64,000 nt of DNA, taken from Todiramphus chloris collaris (taxonomy: Eukaryota > Chordata > Aves > Coraciiformes > Alcedinidae). Positions 13,381 to 24,120 of this stretch are shown here, one piece after another. Location: assembly GCA_025345505.1 (NCBI GenBank), contig JANVCC010000018.1:62644031-62708030 (forward strand), given 5' to 3'. The first letter of the stretch is position 1, and the number at the start of each line of letters is the position of its first letter. The notes under the pieces are model-generated. The model was not told the origin of the DNA. It saw only the letters and a program-made list of their open reading frames with translations, and ran no database searches. The translations under genes were made by a program, and so were the position numbers.

Positions 13381-15603
13381 TGGCTTTACAACTTCGTGTT
13401 GAGTCACAACCCTAGAGTGTGTTGCATAATATGGCACACCCATGTTGAGAAGTGACTCACGGCAGGCCAACGGCACAGATACGTGACAGGGCTGGGCTAA
13501 GACAAGACATGGATGCACACCTCTGGTTGAATCACAGCACTGTCGTTTCTGTCCAGCTTTACAGACAGGAAGGAGAATCTCTGGCACTTTGCACAGGTAT
13601 AAGTTGCTGGTGTTAAAACAAAGGGATGGGATGCAGGCACACATGGGGTGGCAGGAACTCATATCTCTACTAAATTAACAAGTCAAACAAAAATGTGTTG
13701 AAAGAACAAAGTAAGACCCGGACTATGTAAGAAGACAGGTAAGATGATCTCTTCTAGCAGTGGAACCTGCATGTAAATCATGGTGACAGCTCTAATGATT
13801 TTTAGCCGGGCAGGATCTCCACAGAAAACTCTGTGTATGCACACGTGGTGCATGCCTGCCTATTCAAAAGCACGTACAATGCAGCAAAACTTCAAGAGAA
13901 CAGTATTGTACAAAACAATAACAGCATGGGTTATCAAGAAATACTAGTAAATGAGAATATTTAATTAATATATATGCTGGGAAACAGAAAAAAAAAAAAA
14001 GCCATTACCTAGAAAATGACCTTGTAACTTTCTCCTACATTTTTCATGCCTGTCTCTGGAGAAACCTGTTACAACAGAAATGCTTATGACATGTTTACTG
14101 TAAACATTAAATACTTTTACAAAACTATTTCCCATGAGGTAAGGAAACTAGCTCCCTTCAGAATCAATAAATAGCTAAAACCTAGGAGACAAAGAGGTAG
14201 AGCTGATGGTCAACTTTCATGAGGGAGAGAGGTTACTAGTGAGCTCTTAGTACCATCTCTGTTTGGACCTGTGTTGGTCAAAGCTGTCACTGCTGACACG
14301 GGAAAAGAGATGACAAAGTTTGCGTGATCCTATTTACACAGGGACTCAGAAATACAAAGTAATATACTGGGGGGGTTATAATCCTAATTACCTGTAACAG
14401 GACAATTAATTATTAACACTTTGGAAATAATTTTTGAAACCAGTGTGGATAGGGCTCAGCATTTCAAAAAGGCACATTTCAACATTTCCAAAAGCTGAGT
14501 AAAATATTGGGAATTATTGAGAAGAGACCAAAACAGGAAACATCATTATGTCATTGTATATACTATATCCACGTGGTGAATAGAGACAACAGTTCTACTA
14601 ATTCAATCACAAAAAAGAATGTGCAATTATTAAAAAAATTATAAAGAATAACGAGATGGATCAGCAACATGGGAAGGCATTCATCTTACATGAGGTTAAA
14701 TAAAACTAGGGCTCTTCAGCTTGCAAATAGTATGAGTGATGGGAGAGCTATAGGCATGAACATAATGGAAAAAGGAGATGATGGAATATTTACTTGCTCC
14801 AATAAGTGTCAGGAGAGAAACCAGGGGATCAACTGGTAGTTTTCAGTGTTATATTGTTTTCCAAATGCCTGCTTTTGATCACTTCTGGAGGCAAAATGTT
14901 GGATTAAATTGATTGTTTGATCAGATCCAGTACATCTACTGTGGTGTTCTCAAGCTATGTTTTTTTTCTTGCATTGCGTAATTCCCCTGTTTGGCTGCCT
15001 TGATGTGAAACTGTGCATCTGGGGGGACGGTAACAGTACGGTGAGATGCCAAGGAAGCTTAAATTAGAATAGTCTGTTTTAAGGCAGAATCTTATGACTT
15101 TTGGGAAGCACTCTCAGTAAATGCAGAAAGAGGAATACAAATTATGAGTCCAATGATGAAGTTAAGCAGTGATATGAAATATGTATGACCAATATTTCCA
15201 TGTCTGATTTGTGTGTTTATAAAGCACTATTTTGCACTTCCCCTCCCCCCCCCTTTTTTTTTTAGCAGCATTTTGTGGAAGCAGAATGACTGAAAATCTC
15301 CATCTCCATAATTTTCATTTTTCCTTCTCTCTGCTGCTGCCCCTGTAAGGACATCATAAATCACTTAGTCCTGACGCTGTCCAGATCATTTTCATACTTT
15401 GGCAGCATCAGTGTTCCCTTAATTGCCATGGTAACAGGTGGTTTTGAGTACTGACTTACCTAGAATTATTTAACATTATGTGACAAGGAAGGGCCATAAA
15501 GGAAATAGTAATGAAAGCGTACTATGTTTCAGTATTCTCCTGATGTGTTCTTGGGCACCAGTACTTGCATACATGAATTTTTTCTTTTAAAAAGACAGAA
15601 TTC

Positions 15604-15626
15604 CAATAAATAAATAAATAAATAAT
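15604..15626. repeat. (AAAT)n microsatellite
   Basis: Five to six uninterrupted AAAT units. Confidence 0.9.
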
Positions 15627-16179
15627 CTTCCTCAAATAAAAGGATTAAAAGAAAATGAGATAAGAAATTGAAGATTTTTGTTCATCTTTCTCAGATGTGT
15701 AGCTGATCTGCTTCTTATCAGTCAGGGGCTATGATTTGAAACAAACTTAGCAAAGAATTTCTACCATAAATTTCATCATCACAGTAATACTACCTTTGGT
15801 TTGTAAAGTCCCAAGTTATTACTCAACGAAACATAGACTATTCATAATAATAATCATATCATGCAGAGCAAAGGCCTGCATCATTTGTGCAAAGGTAATG
15901 GTGTTCTGATGATTAAGAAATCTAGAGTACGTGTGTGATTCAACTAAAAGCATGTTCTTAACAATAAAACCAGAAAATAAGGACTTTTATTCTATACTGA
16001 TAAATAACTGGAATATTTGTCATATTTGCTAATATTAGACTATCTTTTAAAAGGTTTTATCTCAGATTTTCCTTACAAGTTTATCCTTTTTTACTGTAGT
16101 ATTTGCTACTGTAGAATACTGTAGTGTTCCTTATTGTGTTCACCATACGATAAGTTGATAAGTGAATTAAATAAGGAAA

Positions 16180-16240
16180 ACCAGTATGCCTTCATATAAG
16201 CACATATGCCACCAGTATGCCTTAATGTAAGCACATACAC
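16180..16240. repeat. 31-bp tandem duplication
   Basis: The unit starting ACCAGTATGCCTT occurs at 16180 and again at 16211, with the following TAAGCACATA also shared. The copies differ at a few positions. Confidence 0.8.
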
Positions 16241-16544
16241 ACAGAGCATCAATGCTCTTCAGATACTACATTTTTCTGTGAATTCTCCACTGTCTTTTGA
16301 TTCAATTCAGAGAGATCCAGGTTTCATTAATTTCATTATCGACTTAGGAATGTAGCCCTTTCAAGTTTTACTTGTTTTCCTAACTATAAGGCTTTGGTTT
16401 TTGAAAAGAGTGTCACTTACCAACGTTAAATACAGCTAATCTGGTTGGGAAAATGTTTTGATATGCTCTCACCTGCTGAATATATAACTCCTTGAGCAGA
16501 AAGCAGCATGGGCTGGTTTTGTTTTGTTGGGGGTTTTTTTGACT

Positions 16545-16680
16545 AATCAAATTATTCTTAAATTATTCTTAAATTAAATTATTAATTATTATTAAATCAC
16601 TATTAAATTAATAAATTAATATTAACTAAATTATTAATAATTTAAATTATTATTATCAGTTCCTGATAAATAGTGATTAT
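16545..16680. repeat. AT-rich low-complexity tract
   Basis: Words such as AAATTATT and TTAAATTA are reiterated, with almost no G or C. Confidence 0.85.
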
Positions 16681-17739
16681 TCTAAAGAAAAGTTAATCTT
16701 TTCATGAAAAAAACATTTCAAAAAGCCCTTGGAAAGGGAAAGGGCTTGAACTCTAGTTCATCCCTGGAGCGATAAAAATGTGTTCTTCTTGGCATCGTTT
16801 CCACTGTGCAAATTGATTCATCTAGCTGTGGGTTCTGCCAAACCAACCCTAGCAGAGCTTGCTGTAGTGGTTTAAGGTGCCATTAGCTATTTATTCATCC
16901 TTCCACCAGGGATGGAAGAAGGGAACAGACCCAACTGGCACAGCTGTCTGAAAAAGCATCTCAGCCTCACCTTCAGAAGCTAATGCATGAAAATGTGAAT
17001 TGCAAGGGCTGGAAATAGCTTTTCATGCCAACTCTGCTTTAGGGGCAGTCATGCCTGAAAAGGAGGTGGGAGGAAACCCGGGGACCGGCAATGCCTTGAC
17101 ATTCTTCTGGAGACGTTTGGTGCGAGCCTTGACTTGGGGTAGTGGGTTGTCAGCAGCCTCATTGCTTTGTTGGACTTCGTGCATCTCTCAGTTTTAATGC
17201 CTGTGTCCTTGAGAGAAAATGTAAACATTTCTGTGAGGTGAAGAGGAAGCAAGAGAGACAAAAGCAGTAGTGAATACCAAGGTACAAGGTGGAAAAAAAT
17301 CAAACTGTCTTCTCTCCACAGTGTAGTGTGCAGGGACGTGGCACTGAAAGAAAAAATAGATAAACAGAAACATTAGTTTATTGAAGGTAAATGATTTTTA
17401 ACGTAGCTCATTCAATTTCTTCTGGAAAAAGAACTGTTTTATTTTTTCTAGGAGAAAACAAACATGGAGGGGCATAAGAAGAGCGTGTGGCACGGTGTGA
17501 CCCGGGAAGGCCAGCATCGACAGGTAGCAGGTGGCACGGTACGGTTGTAAAAAGTGACTGAAGCAACACAGTGCACTGAGCGCTGCCCTAGTGGAAAGGA
17601 AGGAAGGAGTTCATGAAGGGCTGGCCTTGGAAAGCACTTTACCTAACACACTCCGTAATGCCTTTGTCACCAGCAGAACGACTTCTGCTGCTGAAAGCTG
17701 AGGGTGGCACGAAGTTGGAGGTCGCTGCTGGGGAAAGCA

Positions 17740-18430
17740 GAGAGGTGCTCACGGCGGGGAGAACGACACGGTTCGGCTGGGAACGCAGGGCCCGCACTTT
17801 GCCAGGGGCCGACGGACAGAGGCGGGGTGGTACCGAGCGCTGCCACCCGGCAGCCCCGGCGTGCCCCAGGGAGAGGGGGACCCCGGCGGGGTAGCGCCGC
17901 TCCCGCGACAGCCACCAACGGCGACACCCACGGCGGCCACGCGCTCCGCGCCCCGGCGGCGGCGGGAGGGGGCCGGGCCGGGCGGGGCGAGGGCGCCCGC
18001 CCCATGCCCTGCCCTGCCCTCGCTTCCGCCGCCTGCCCCGCCGCCCCCGCGCTGTCTGACGCGGCTCCTGCCGGCGGCGTCCCCTCGCGGCGAGAGCGGC
18101 GGCGGCGGCGGCAGCGGGTGAGTGGCGGCAGGGCGCGGGAGCGGGATCGGGCTGCGGGTGCCGCGACGGGAAAAGCCGTCCCTCCTTCCTCCGCCCCGGG
18201 GGGAGAGGCGCTGCCCGGGTAGCCGCCGGGAGCGGGCGGGCGGCTGCGGCTGCTCCTGGCCCGGGCGGGGCCCTTTTCCCGGTGCGCCCTGTGCGGGCGG
18301 CGCTGGGAGCCCCGGCCCGGCCGTGCCCCGGTAGAGCCCTGGGGGGCGAGGGGTGTCCTGCCAGGGGCTGCGTCGGTGGGAAGGGGCCCGAGCTGTGCCG
18401 CCAAACGCGGGCCCGCCGAGTAGCCATCTT
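17740..18430 (+). promoter_or_regulatory. ABRACL: CpG-island promoter of ABRACL
   Basis: There is an abrupt change from AT-rich DNA to very GC- and CpG-rich DNA, with GGGCGGGG-type Sp1-like boxes (for example near 17976-17985 and 18260-18270). No TATA box is evident, as is usual for a housekeeping CpG promoter. The island surrounds the inferred first exon of ABRACL. Transcription from the other strand is possible but nothing here proves it. Long frames within it, up to 295 codons on the minus strand, are Pro/Ala/Arg/Gly-rich and come from GC content. Confidence 0.85.
17950..18117 (+). other. ABRACL: ABRACL exon 1 (5' UTR, start approximate)
   Basis: The end is placed at a good splice donor, GCGG|GTGAGT, at 18118 inside the CpG island. 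The exon would be non-coding, because the ABRACL start codon lies in the next exon. The transcription start cannot be read from sequence, so 17950 is only a placeholder. Confidence 0.5.
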
Positions 18431-20639
18431 CCCGGGTGTTTGCGGTATCCGCAGCGGAAGAGGTCGGTGCGGCTGGTCGCGAAGATGCACTGGTGCTACA
18501 CGACCCTTCTGTGAATTTCCAGCCAATAAAGAGAAGTTTAGTTTTCGTACTGCCTACCGGAAAATCACGCTGGCTTCCAGCGACGTATTAGCATCAGAAA
18601 TATGAGAGTTTCATAGTTTGTGGGCACTTGATAGTTGGTGTGTGGAGTATATGACAATGTAAAATGAATATGTAAGCGTGCTTAAAATACCTAGAATCCT
18701 TTCTTCCTTACGCCTTACACAGCCACGGTTCTCTCTTCTCAAAAGAGTTGCATAATAATGTAGAATTTTATGTATTTTAAATGTTGCTATTTAAATTGAC
18801 AGTGTATATGTATGAGGGAAGATAGTTTCAAATTAGGGTGATTTTAAAGAGTTAAAAGTTAAATTAAAAAAAAAAAAAAAAACAAAGCCCAACAACTTTA
18901 AAAGTTAAAGGAACGTCTTTCAAGAAAAGCTAATTGTGCCATTGTAGCCACCAATATTAAACCTGGCAGTTTGACAAATTAATGATGATAGCGTAAGCTT
19001 TATGGTATGTAGGTCATATTTTCCTCGGTGATTTGTGACAATGTATTTAGGGCTCAGTTGAACACGAAAAGTTTGTAGAAATCGTCTAAGGCAATTACAG
19101 TTCTGCAGCCCTGCTGTTGTGCCCTTTTAAGGCAGCTTTGCCCAGGTGGTACCGCGGCAGCGCATCATCCCGTTGCAATGTTACATGGTAGCGGTTAATA
19201 ACCGCCCGAGTGTTTCTTGTTACCACGTGTCGGGGATGAAACGGTGCTTTGGATGGGGCTTTGTCTGAAACCCGTGTTGATTCAAAGCTTGCTCAATTTT
19301 GCACGTTAAAAGGACAGATTTTTTTGCAAGTGAATTTGGGAGCAGAAAATCCCCGTCTGTTACAAAGGTTTTTTGCCTCTTGGATAAGTCATGAGGGGTC
19401 AGGTGAGGGAACTGTGTCACTCTTAGCTATTTTAATTCAGTAAGAACAGAAAAGAGGGGAAGCTTTTCTCTTAGGAAGAGTTTGTGATGCATCCAGATGT
19501 AATTTTTTCTTTTTCACTACTTACTTACCAGATTTGTGCAGAAATCCTGCTTTCTTAAACAATAGAGAGGGTCTCAGTGCTCACTGACCCCCTTTTGGAT
19601 GGTGCTCAGCTCCAGAAGCTCTCTCTGTAGCTTTTGTTCCAAGCTGCGTTGTCAGTACCTCTGGAAGCTGCATTCCATGCTTTGCTTTGTCTGTGGGGCC
19701 CAGTTTCTTGTGCTTACCTTGATGCCAGTTTTTACTGAAGGAGCTTCACATCTAAAGGTCCAGTTGCGTTGATGCCCATTTGCACAGCACAGATGCCAAA
19801 ACACCTTTTGGGTGCCTGCAGTTATTAGCTATGAATGCTTTGTAACCATATAGTGTTTTGTGTGACTGTACTATTGCCTTCTAGTAAGTTGTGTATGGCT
19901 AAACTGGTGCAAGACACTGGTGCACAGGGGTAAGAAAATCGCCCTGTTTGGGAGCCAAGAGGTGCACAGGGTATGTTTGGCAGGCTTAGCAGTTCCTTGG
20001 GATCATTATGAATGGAAATAAATGTTGTCCTCCTGAGGACACTTGCATAGTTTGTCTCCATCTCAGTTCCACTCTCGGTAGCAGGCATGTGGGAGCTGCT
20101 GCCCTTTCAGGTGCTGCATGCAAGGACCTGCTGTAACCAGCTGGATGTCTGCAGTACTGTGTCAGGGTAAGTGGAAAGCTGTGGTGTGGTTTAAACCCCA
20201 AATCTACTACATATCCTATATTGCAGAGAGGAATTTAAAGGAAGATGTTCCATTTTTATTGAGGGCATTGATAGAAAGTTGCAAAGCCCCTGAGGACCTA
20301 TGACGTTACCAGGGTGCTCTGGTTCTGTGGCAGCCTAAGCTCATTCTTTAAAACCACTCCCACCCCAACCTTCCCACATTTTTCATATTTTGACGTTAGC
20401 TCCCTGTATTTGTATTTAGAATGTGCTGAAGTTGTAGTTTTTGTTCATTTCTCCTCAAATGTCAAGGCTCTTTATCCTTTCAAGACTGAAACCTCAGATT
20501 ATCCGGTAGCCACGTGTCTCCAGGCTGCTGGGATTTACAAAGTGCTGTGACATTGATAATTCAGTGAGAGCAGGCCAGGATGGCACAACAATTTTACAGA
20601 TCTCCTAGTAACTTTGTCAAAATTTATTTTACTTTTTAG
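18118..20639 (+). other. ABRACL: ABRACL intron 1
   Basis: Bounded by GTGAGT at 18118 and a T-rich acceptor ending TTTTTAG at 20639. It contains an A run near 18865-18882. No further exon was recognised within it. Confidence 0.6.
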
Positions 20640-20645
20640 ACCACA

Positions 20646-20706
20646 ATGAATGTGGAACATGAAATTAGCCTCCTAGTTGAGGAGATTCATCGGTTGGGAA
20701 CCAGAA
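20646..20706 (+). CDS. ABRACL: ABRACL (costars family), coding exon 2
   Basis: This exon encodes the first 20 residues and the first base of codon 21 of ABRACL, a small actin-dynamics regulator related to the C-terminal domain of ABRA/STARS. The exon begins at 20640 after a polypyrimidine-AG acceptor. The ATG at 20646 has A at -3 and starts MNVEHEISLLVEEIHRLG, close to the human protein as I recall it (MNVDHEVNLLVEEIHRLG). A consensus donor, GTAAGT, follows at 20707. Joined to 21884-22068 it gives 246 bases: 81 codons plus stop, the usual family length. ABRACL is a cytosolic costars-domain protein reported to promote actin turnover through cofilin; that role is family knowledge. Confidence 0.95.
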
Positions 20707-21883
20707 GTAAGTATTACAATATCTCTGACCATACAGATGTGGCCATGTTATACATACATGTATGTATATATACAACATACATGTCATACAATTGCAGGCA
20801 TGTTTTATCAACCTATGAACTTGGCAAATTTAATTAAGCAGGCTCAGGTAACATGGAAACTTGCATATATACTTAATGTTGGATGGAATTGTACTCCACT
20901 CCACGCATCCCCACCTTTGAAGTAGTTCTTTTATGAAGTTAAATGTTTAAGCCTCTGCAGCACAGTGGATGTAGGCCTAAAATCCTGCCCCCTCTAAAAT
21001 CAACTGCAAAATTACCCTTTTCTTTAGATCTTCGATACTTGTTACAGCCAACAGAGAAGAAAGTTGCACCTTTTCTTTCTGCCCCCTTCCTTGGTAACTT
21101 CTGAACTTCAGAATTTATACACTTTGATTCTGTTCATCGTAGTATTATTTGGAAGGAATTGATCTGTATGCCTGAAACTAATCCAGGAGTTACAGGTGCA
21201 ATCCCAACCTTCCTTAAACTTGCTTAGAAAAGGTCGCCTTTTCTCTTAAGATGGTTTTTCACCATTAAACATCCTCTTTCTTTGCAAATATTTATGCAAT
21301 TTTTTTTTTTTTGGATGAGCTACCTGCTGAAATATTTCAGTTCTGATGCAATTTCCTTCAGTTCAGTTTGTTTTTCAAAACTTAAACAGATACATATGTC
21401 TGGCATTTTTGCATGACTGCATCTGCCTTTTAGGAATAACCTGAGTAACATCAACATATATTTTTAAATTCTTGCTTTTTGTGAGAAGTGATTTCACATT
21501 ACAGCTTTTTCAATGTGAACATCAAATATTAATAAGGGGGGTAGGGGGTGGATTTGAAAAAACAAATTAATATTTTAATTATTTAAAAGTACTTTCCTCC
21601 TTATGCTTTGTAGAGTTCAATAACCTGTGCTGGTCATAGGTTTGAGAAAGTCATCAGTAAAAATAAACATAGCAGATATGTGATGCTTGGTATGAGTCTC
21701 TGGAAAAAAGGGAAAGTCATACCTGCAGAATTTCTGCCTACTATTTATCATCAACATTCATAGTATGTTCACTGATGAACTTGGAAACACCATGAGGTTT
21801 ACTAGAGCCTTCTGACTGTCAATTTGTTTCCCTTGCAACCTCCTACCTGAAAGAAAACCTGCATGTGTATATCTTTGATTTAG
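20707..21883 (+). other. ABRACL: ABRACL intron 2
   Basis: A phase-1 intron with GTAAGT at 20707 and ...TTTGATTTAG ending at 21883. Splicing restores Asn21 (A + AT). It contains a palindrome-like TACATACATGTATGTA stretch (20752-20768), a T run at 21301-21312, and no other recognisable feature. Confidence 0.9.
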
Positions 21884-22068
21884 ATGCTGATGGACAAGTG
21901 AGTGTGAAATTTGGTGTGCTCTTTGCTGATGAGAAGTGTGCCAACCTCTTTGAAGCCCTAGTGGGAACCCTTAAGGCTGCAAAACGACGGAAGATTGTCA
22001 CTTATCAAGGGGAGCTACTTTTACAAGGTGTTCATGACAATGTTGATATTGTGCTGCTGCAGGACTGA
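21884..22068 (+). CDS. ABRACL: ABRACL (costars family), coding exon 3
   Basis: This exon completes codon 21 and encodes residues 22-81, ending with TGA at 22066-22068. It holds most of the costars domain: ADGQVSVKFGVLF, then the strongly conserved KCANLFEALVGTLKAAKRRK, then IVTYQGELLLQGVHD and the C-terminal VDIVLLQD. These blocks match vertebrate ABRACL almost residue for residue. The frame is intact with no missing core residue. A 67-codon frame that opens at 21865 reads through intron sequence before the acceptor, so its first residues are not part of the protein. Confidence 0.96.
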
Positions 22069-22440
22069 TGCGGTGTTTCAGCTATGTATTAATGGAATTG
22101 TTTAAGACAGTGACTTGCAACATCCTCTGAATAAGGCTGATCATTTTAAGGTGTTTTGATGTATTTTCTATATCTTTATAGCCCAAAGGAAACTGTACTA
22201 TTTTGGAAAACATTCCCTTTTGTAATCCTTCTTAAAATGGTACTGTATGTAAGAGAAAAGGTGCCAGATCTCTTTTTCTTTTTTCTTTTTAATTTTTTTT
22301 TTTTAAATCTCAGGTAATGCTCTCAAATGTCTGGTGGTTACTTTCAACATATGAAGAAGGAGACTGATAATTTAATGTTTACAAATCAAAATGTGCCATG
22401 GAAATATAAAATAAAAGCACATCATTAAATTTATGTAATT
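22069..22440 (+). other. ABRACL: ABRACL 3' UTR (end approximate)
   Basis: Non-coding sequence after the ABRACL stop, containing a T-rich tract (22271-22306) and ending shortly after the polyadenylation signal at 22410. Confidence 0.75.
22410..22415 (+). terminator. ABRACL: ABRACL polyadenylation signal AATAAA
   Basis: A canonical AATAAA sits about 340 bases after the stop codon. A GT/T-rich stretch follows from about 22448, consistent with a downstream cleavage element. Confidence 0.75.
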
Positions 22441-24023
22441 CTTATGGACGTTGTTTCTCCTTTTATTTTGCAATCCAAAATGAAAGCAAACTGAACTCCT
22501 GTGAGGAACATAGTTCAGTAACTGTACAGAAAGCATATCAGTATGATTCAAGTGAAGAATGACCAGATTGTGCATGAATGATAGCCGTGCCTCATCTATT
22601 TCATCTCTCATTCATCTCTGGCAGTGTAATAGGCTTTCATTTTTTTATCCTGTAGATTTTTAAAGGAAGTGGATGAGGAGGTCCCTGACTGCCTTCATGC
22701 AGTATTAACCAGAAGATGGTACATCAGCTTCAAGTTGTGATTATTTTTGTCACAGAAATCACACTTTCTCTAAATCACTCCAGGCAGAAATTGGGAGGAA
22801 AAAAAGCCCTTTTGATTGTTTTCTAGCTTACTGCTAATGCTTCTTAGCAGGTAAAAATGTTCCCTCCAGTTGGGAGAAGGAGTTGTTGCATGAAGAAAGC
22901 AGAAGTGGGTAAGCAAACTGCTTACTACTCTGGGCTTTCACTCTGCAGCTGCAGCTTTTAAAGTTGCAGGATGGGTGAATTTCCTTTTACTTAGCAGCCT
23001 TTTACAAGTGCAGAATCTTTGAAAAGTGTCTCTTTATTTCCAGATACAGGAAATGCACACATAGTTATGGAATCTCTGCAAAGCTGCATAATTCCAGCTT
23101 CCTCTGCTTCGTGCAACAGGAAAACAACTTAAGTCCTGTGTGCAAACAGATCTGGGCTAACTCTGCCTGTGCTGGCTCCAGAATCTGGAGAGCAGAGAAG
23201 CTATACACAGACAAACTTGAGTTCTCTAGGTGCAAGCCAGCTGGAGTGGAGAAGCAGAGCAGGATCTCAGCACAGCTTACTGGCTCCCACACCCTGTTAC
23301 TCCAGTGCAGCTATCTTGCTTCCAGACCTGAGCTGACAAGTGCCTGCAACCCCTACACTCCACAGCTGGAACAAAGGGGGACTGAGACCCAGGCTTTCTG
23401 TGTTTCTGGTGAGACCAGGCAGCTCTGCATTACCAGGTAATAATGACAGTCATTTTTCCTCTGCTTCTATGTTGTCAAAAGCCTTGAGTCATTGTCTGCG
23501 TTCATAGGATATCCTGAGTATACTGACAGAGTGCAAGACGCTGATTTTGGTATGGGAGGGCATCAGCCTGCCCTAGCCAGGATATAAGTTCTCTCTGTGT
23601 TTTCACAACGGCTCTTTAAGCACTGAAGGGACCTCAGTTTTGAAAATTCACTTAAAAAACCCCAAACAAACAAACAAAATCCAACAGTAAATGTAAGGCT
23701 TAGTGCTGAGTTGGAGCTGAGACGGGACTGTGAAGACACCCTTATGTTTCTCTCATTTCTTATTTATTCTCCTAACTGCTAATAAATGTATTCAGGGCTT
23801 CTGAGTATACCACATAGAAAGAGACAGAGATACTTGGCACTGAAACAAATCTGTAACAACCAGAGGAGAATGTTACTACTGCTCAGGAAAGGAGATTTGT
23901 TTTCCCTCTGTTTCTGAAAGGAGAAGAGAAGCAACAAGAACAAGGATGTATATACAAGAACTTGCTCTCAGTGCAACGCTTAATGTGTCTGCTGGCCCCA
24001 GAATTGTGTAGGCTTTTTCACTT

Positions 24024-24120
24024 CAGGTTATATTAAAACTGATTAGTTTTAACTTCAGGTTATATTAAACTTATAATAATATAAACTATTATATTTTAAC
24101 TTCAGATTATATTAAAACTG
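24024..24120. repeat. Interrupted triplication of an AT-rich motif
   Basis: The word ACTTCAG(G/A)TTATATTAAA occurs three times, and in two of the copies it is followed by ACTGATTA. Spacing is unequal because the middle copy is followed by an extra TATAATAATATAAACTA segment. Confidence 0.8.

Larger units (their letters stand above)
12010..17740. other. Intergenic DNA between candidate LTR and ABRACL
   Basis: Apart from the tracts listed separately, nothing with coding character is seen. It contains A runs (13988-14000), a C/T run (15240-15264), an (AAAT)n repeat near 15604-15626, a 31-bp tandem duplication (16180-16240) and an AT-only stretch (16545-16680). Confidence 0.6.

Noticed and set aside
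13219..13662. A 147-codon minus frame
   Set aside because: No recognisable domain, and it runs partly antisense through an old CR1-like fragment.
1..17740. REPS1 or ECT2L exons, expected near ABRACL by human gene order
   Set aside because: No frame resembles either protein; the neighbour is probably outside the window.
17639..18526. A 295-codon minus frame and other long frames in the first CpG island
   Set aside because: Overlapping frames on both strands are all Pro/Ala/Arg/Gly-rich, as expected from GC content. No domain is recognisable, and the ABRACL first exon explains the island.
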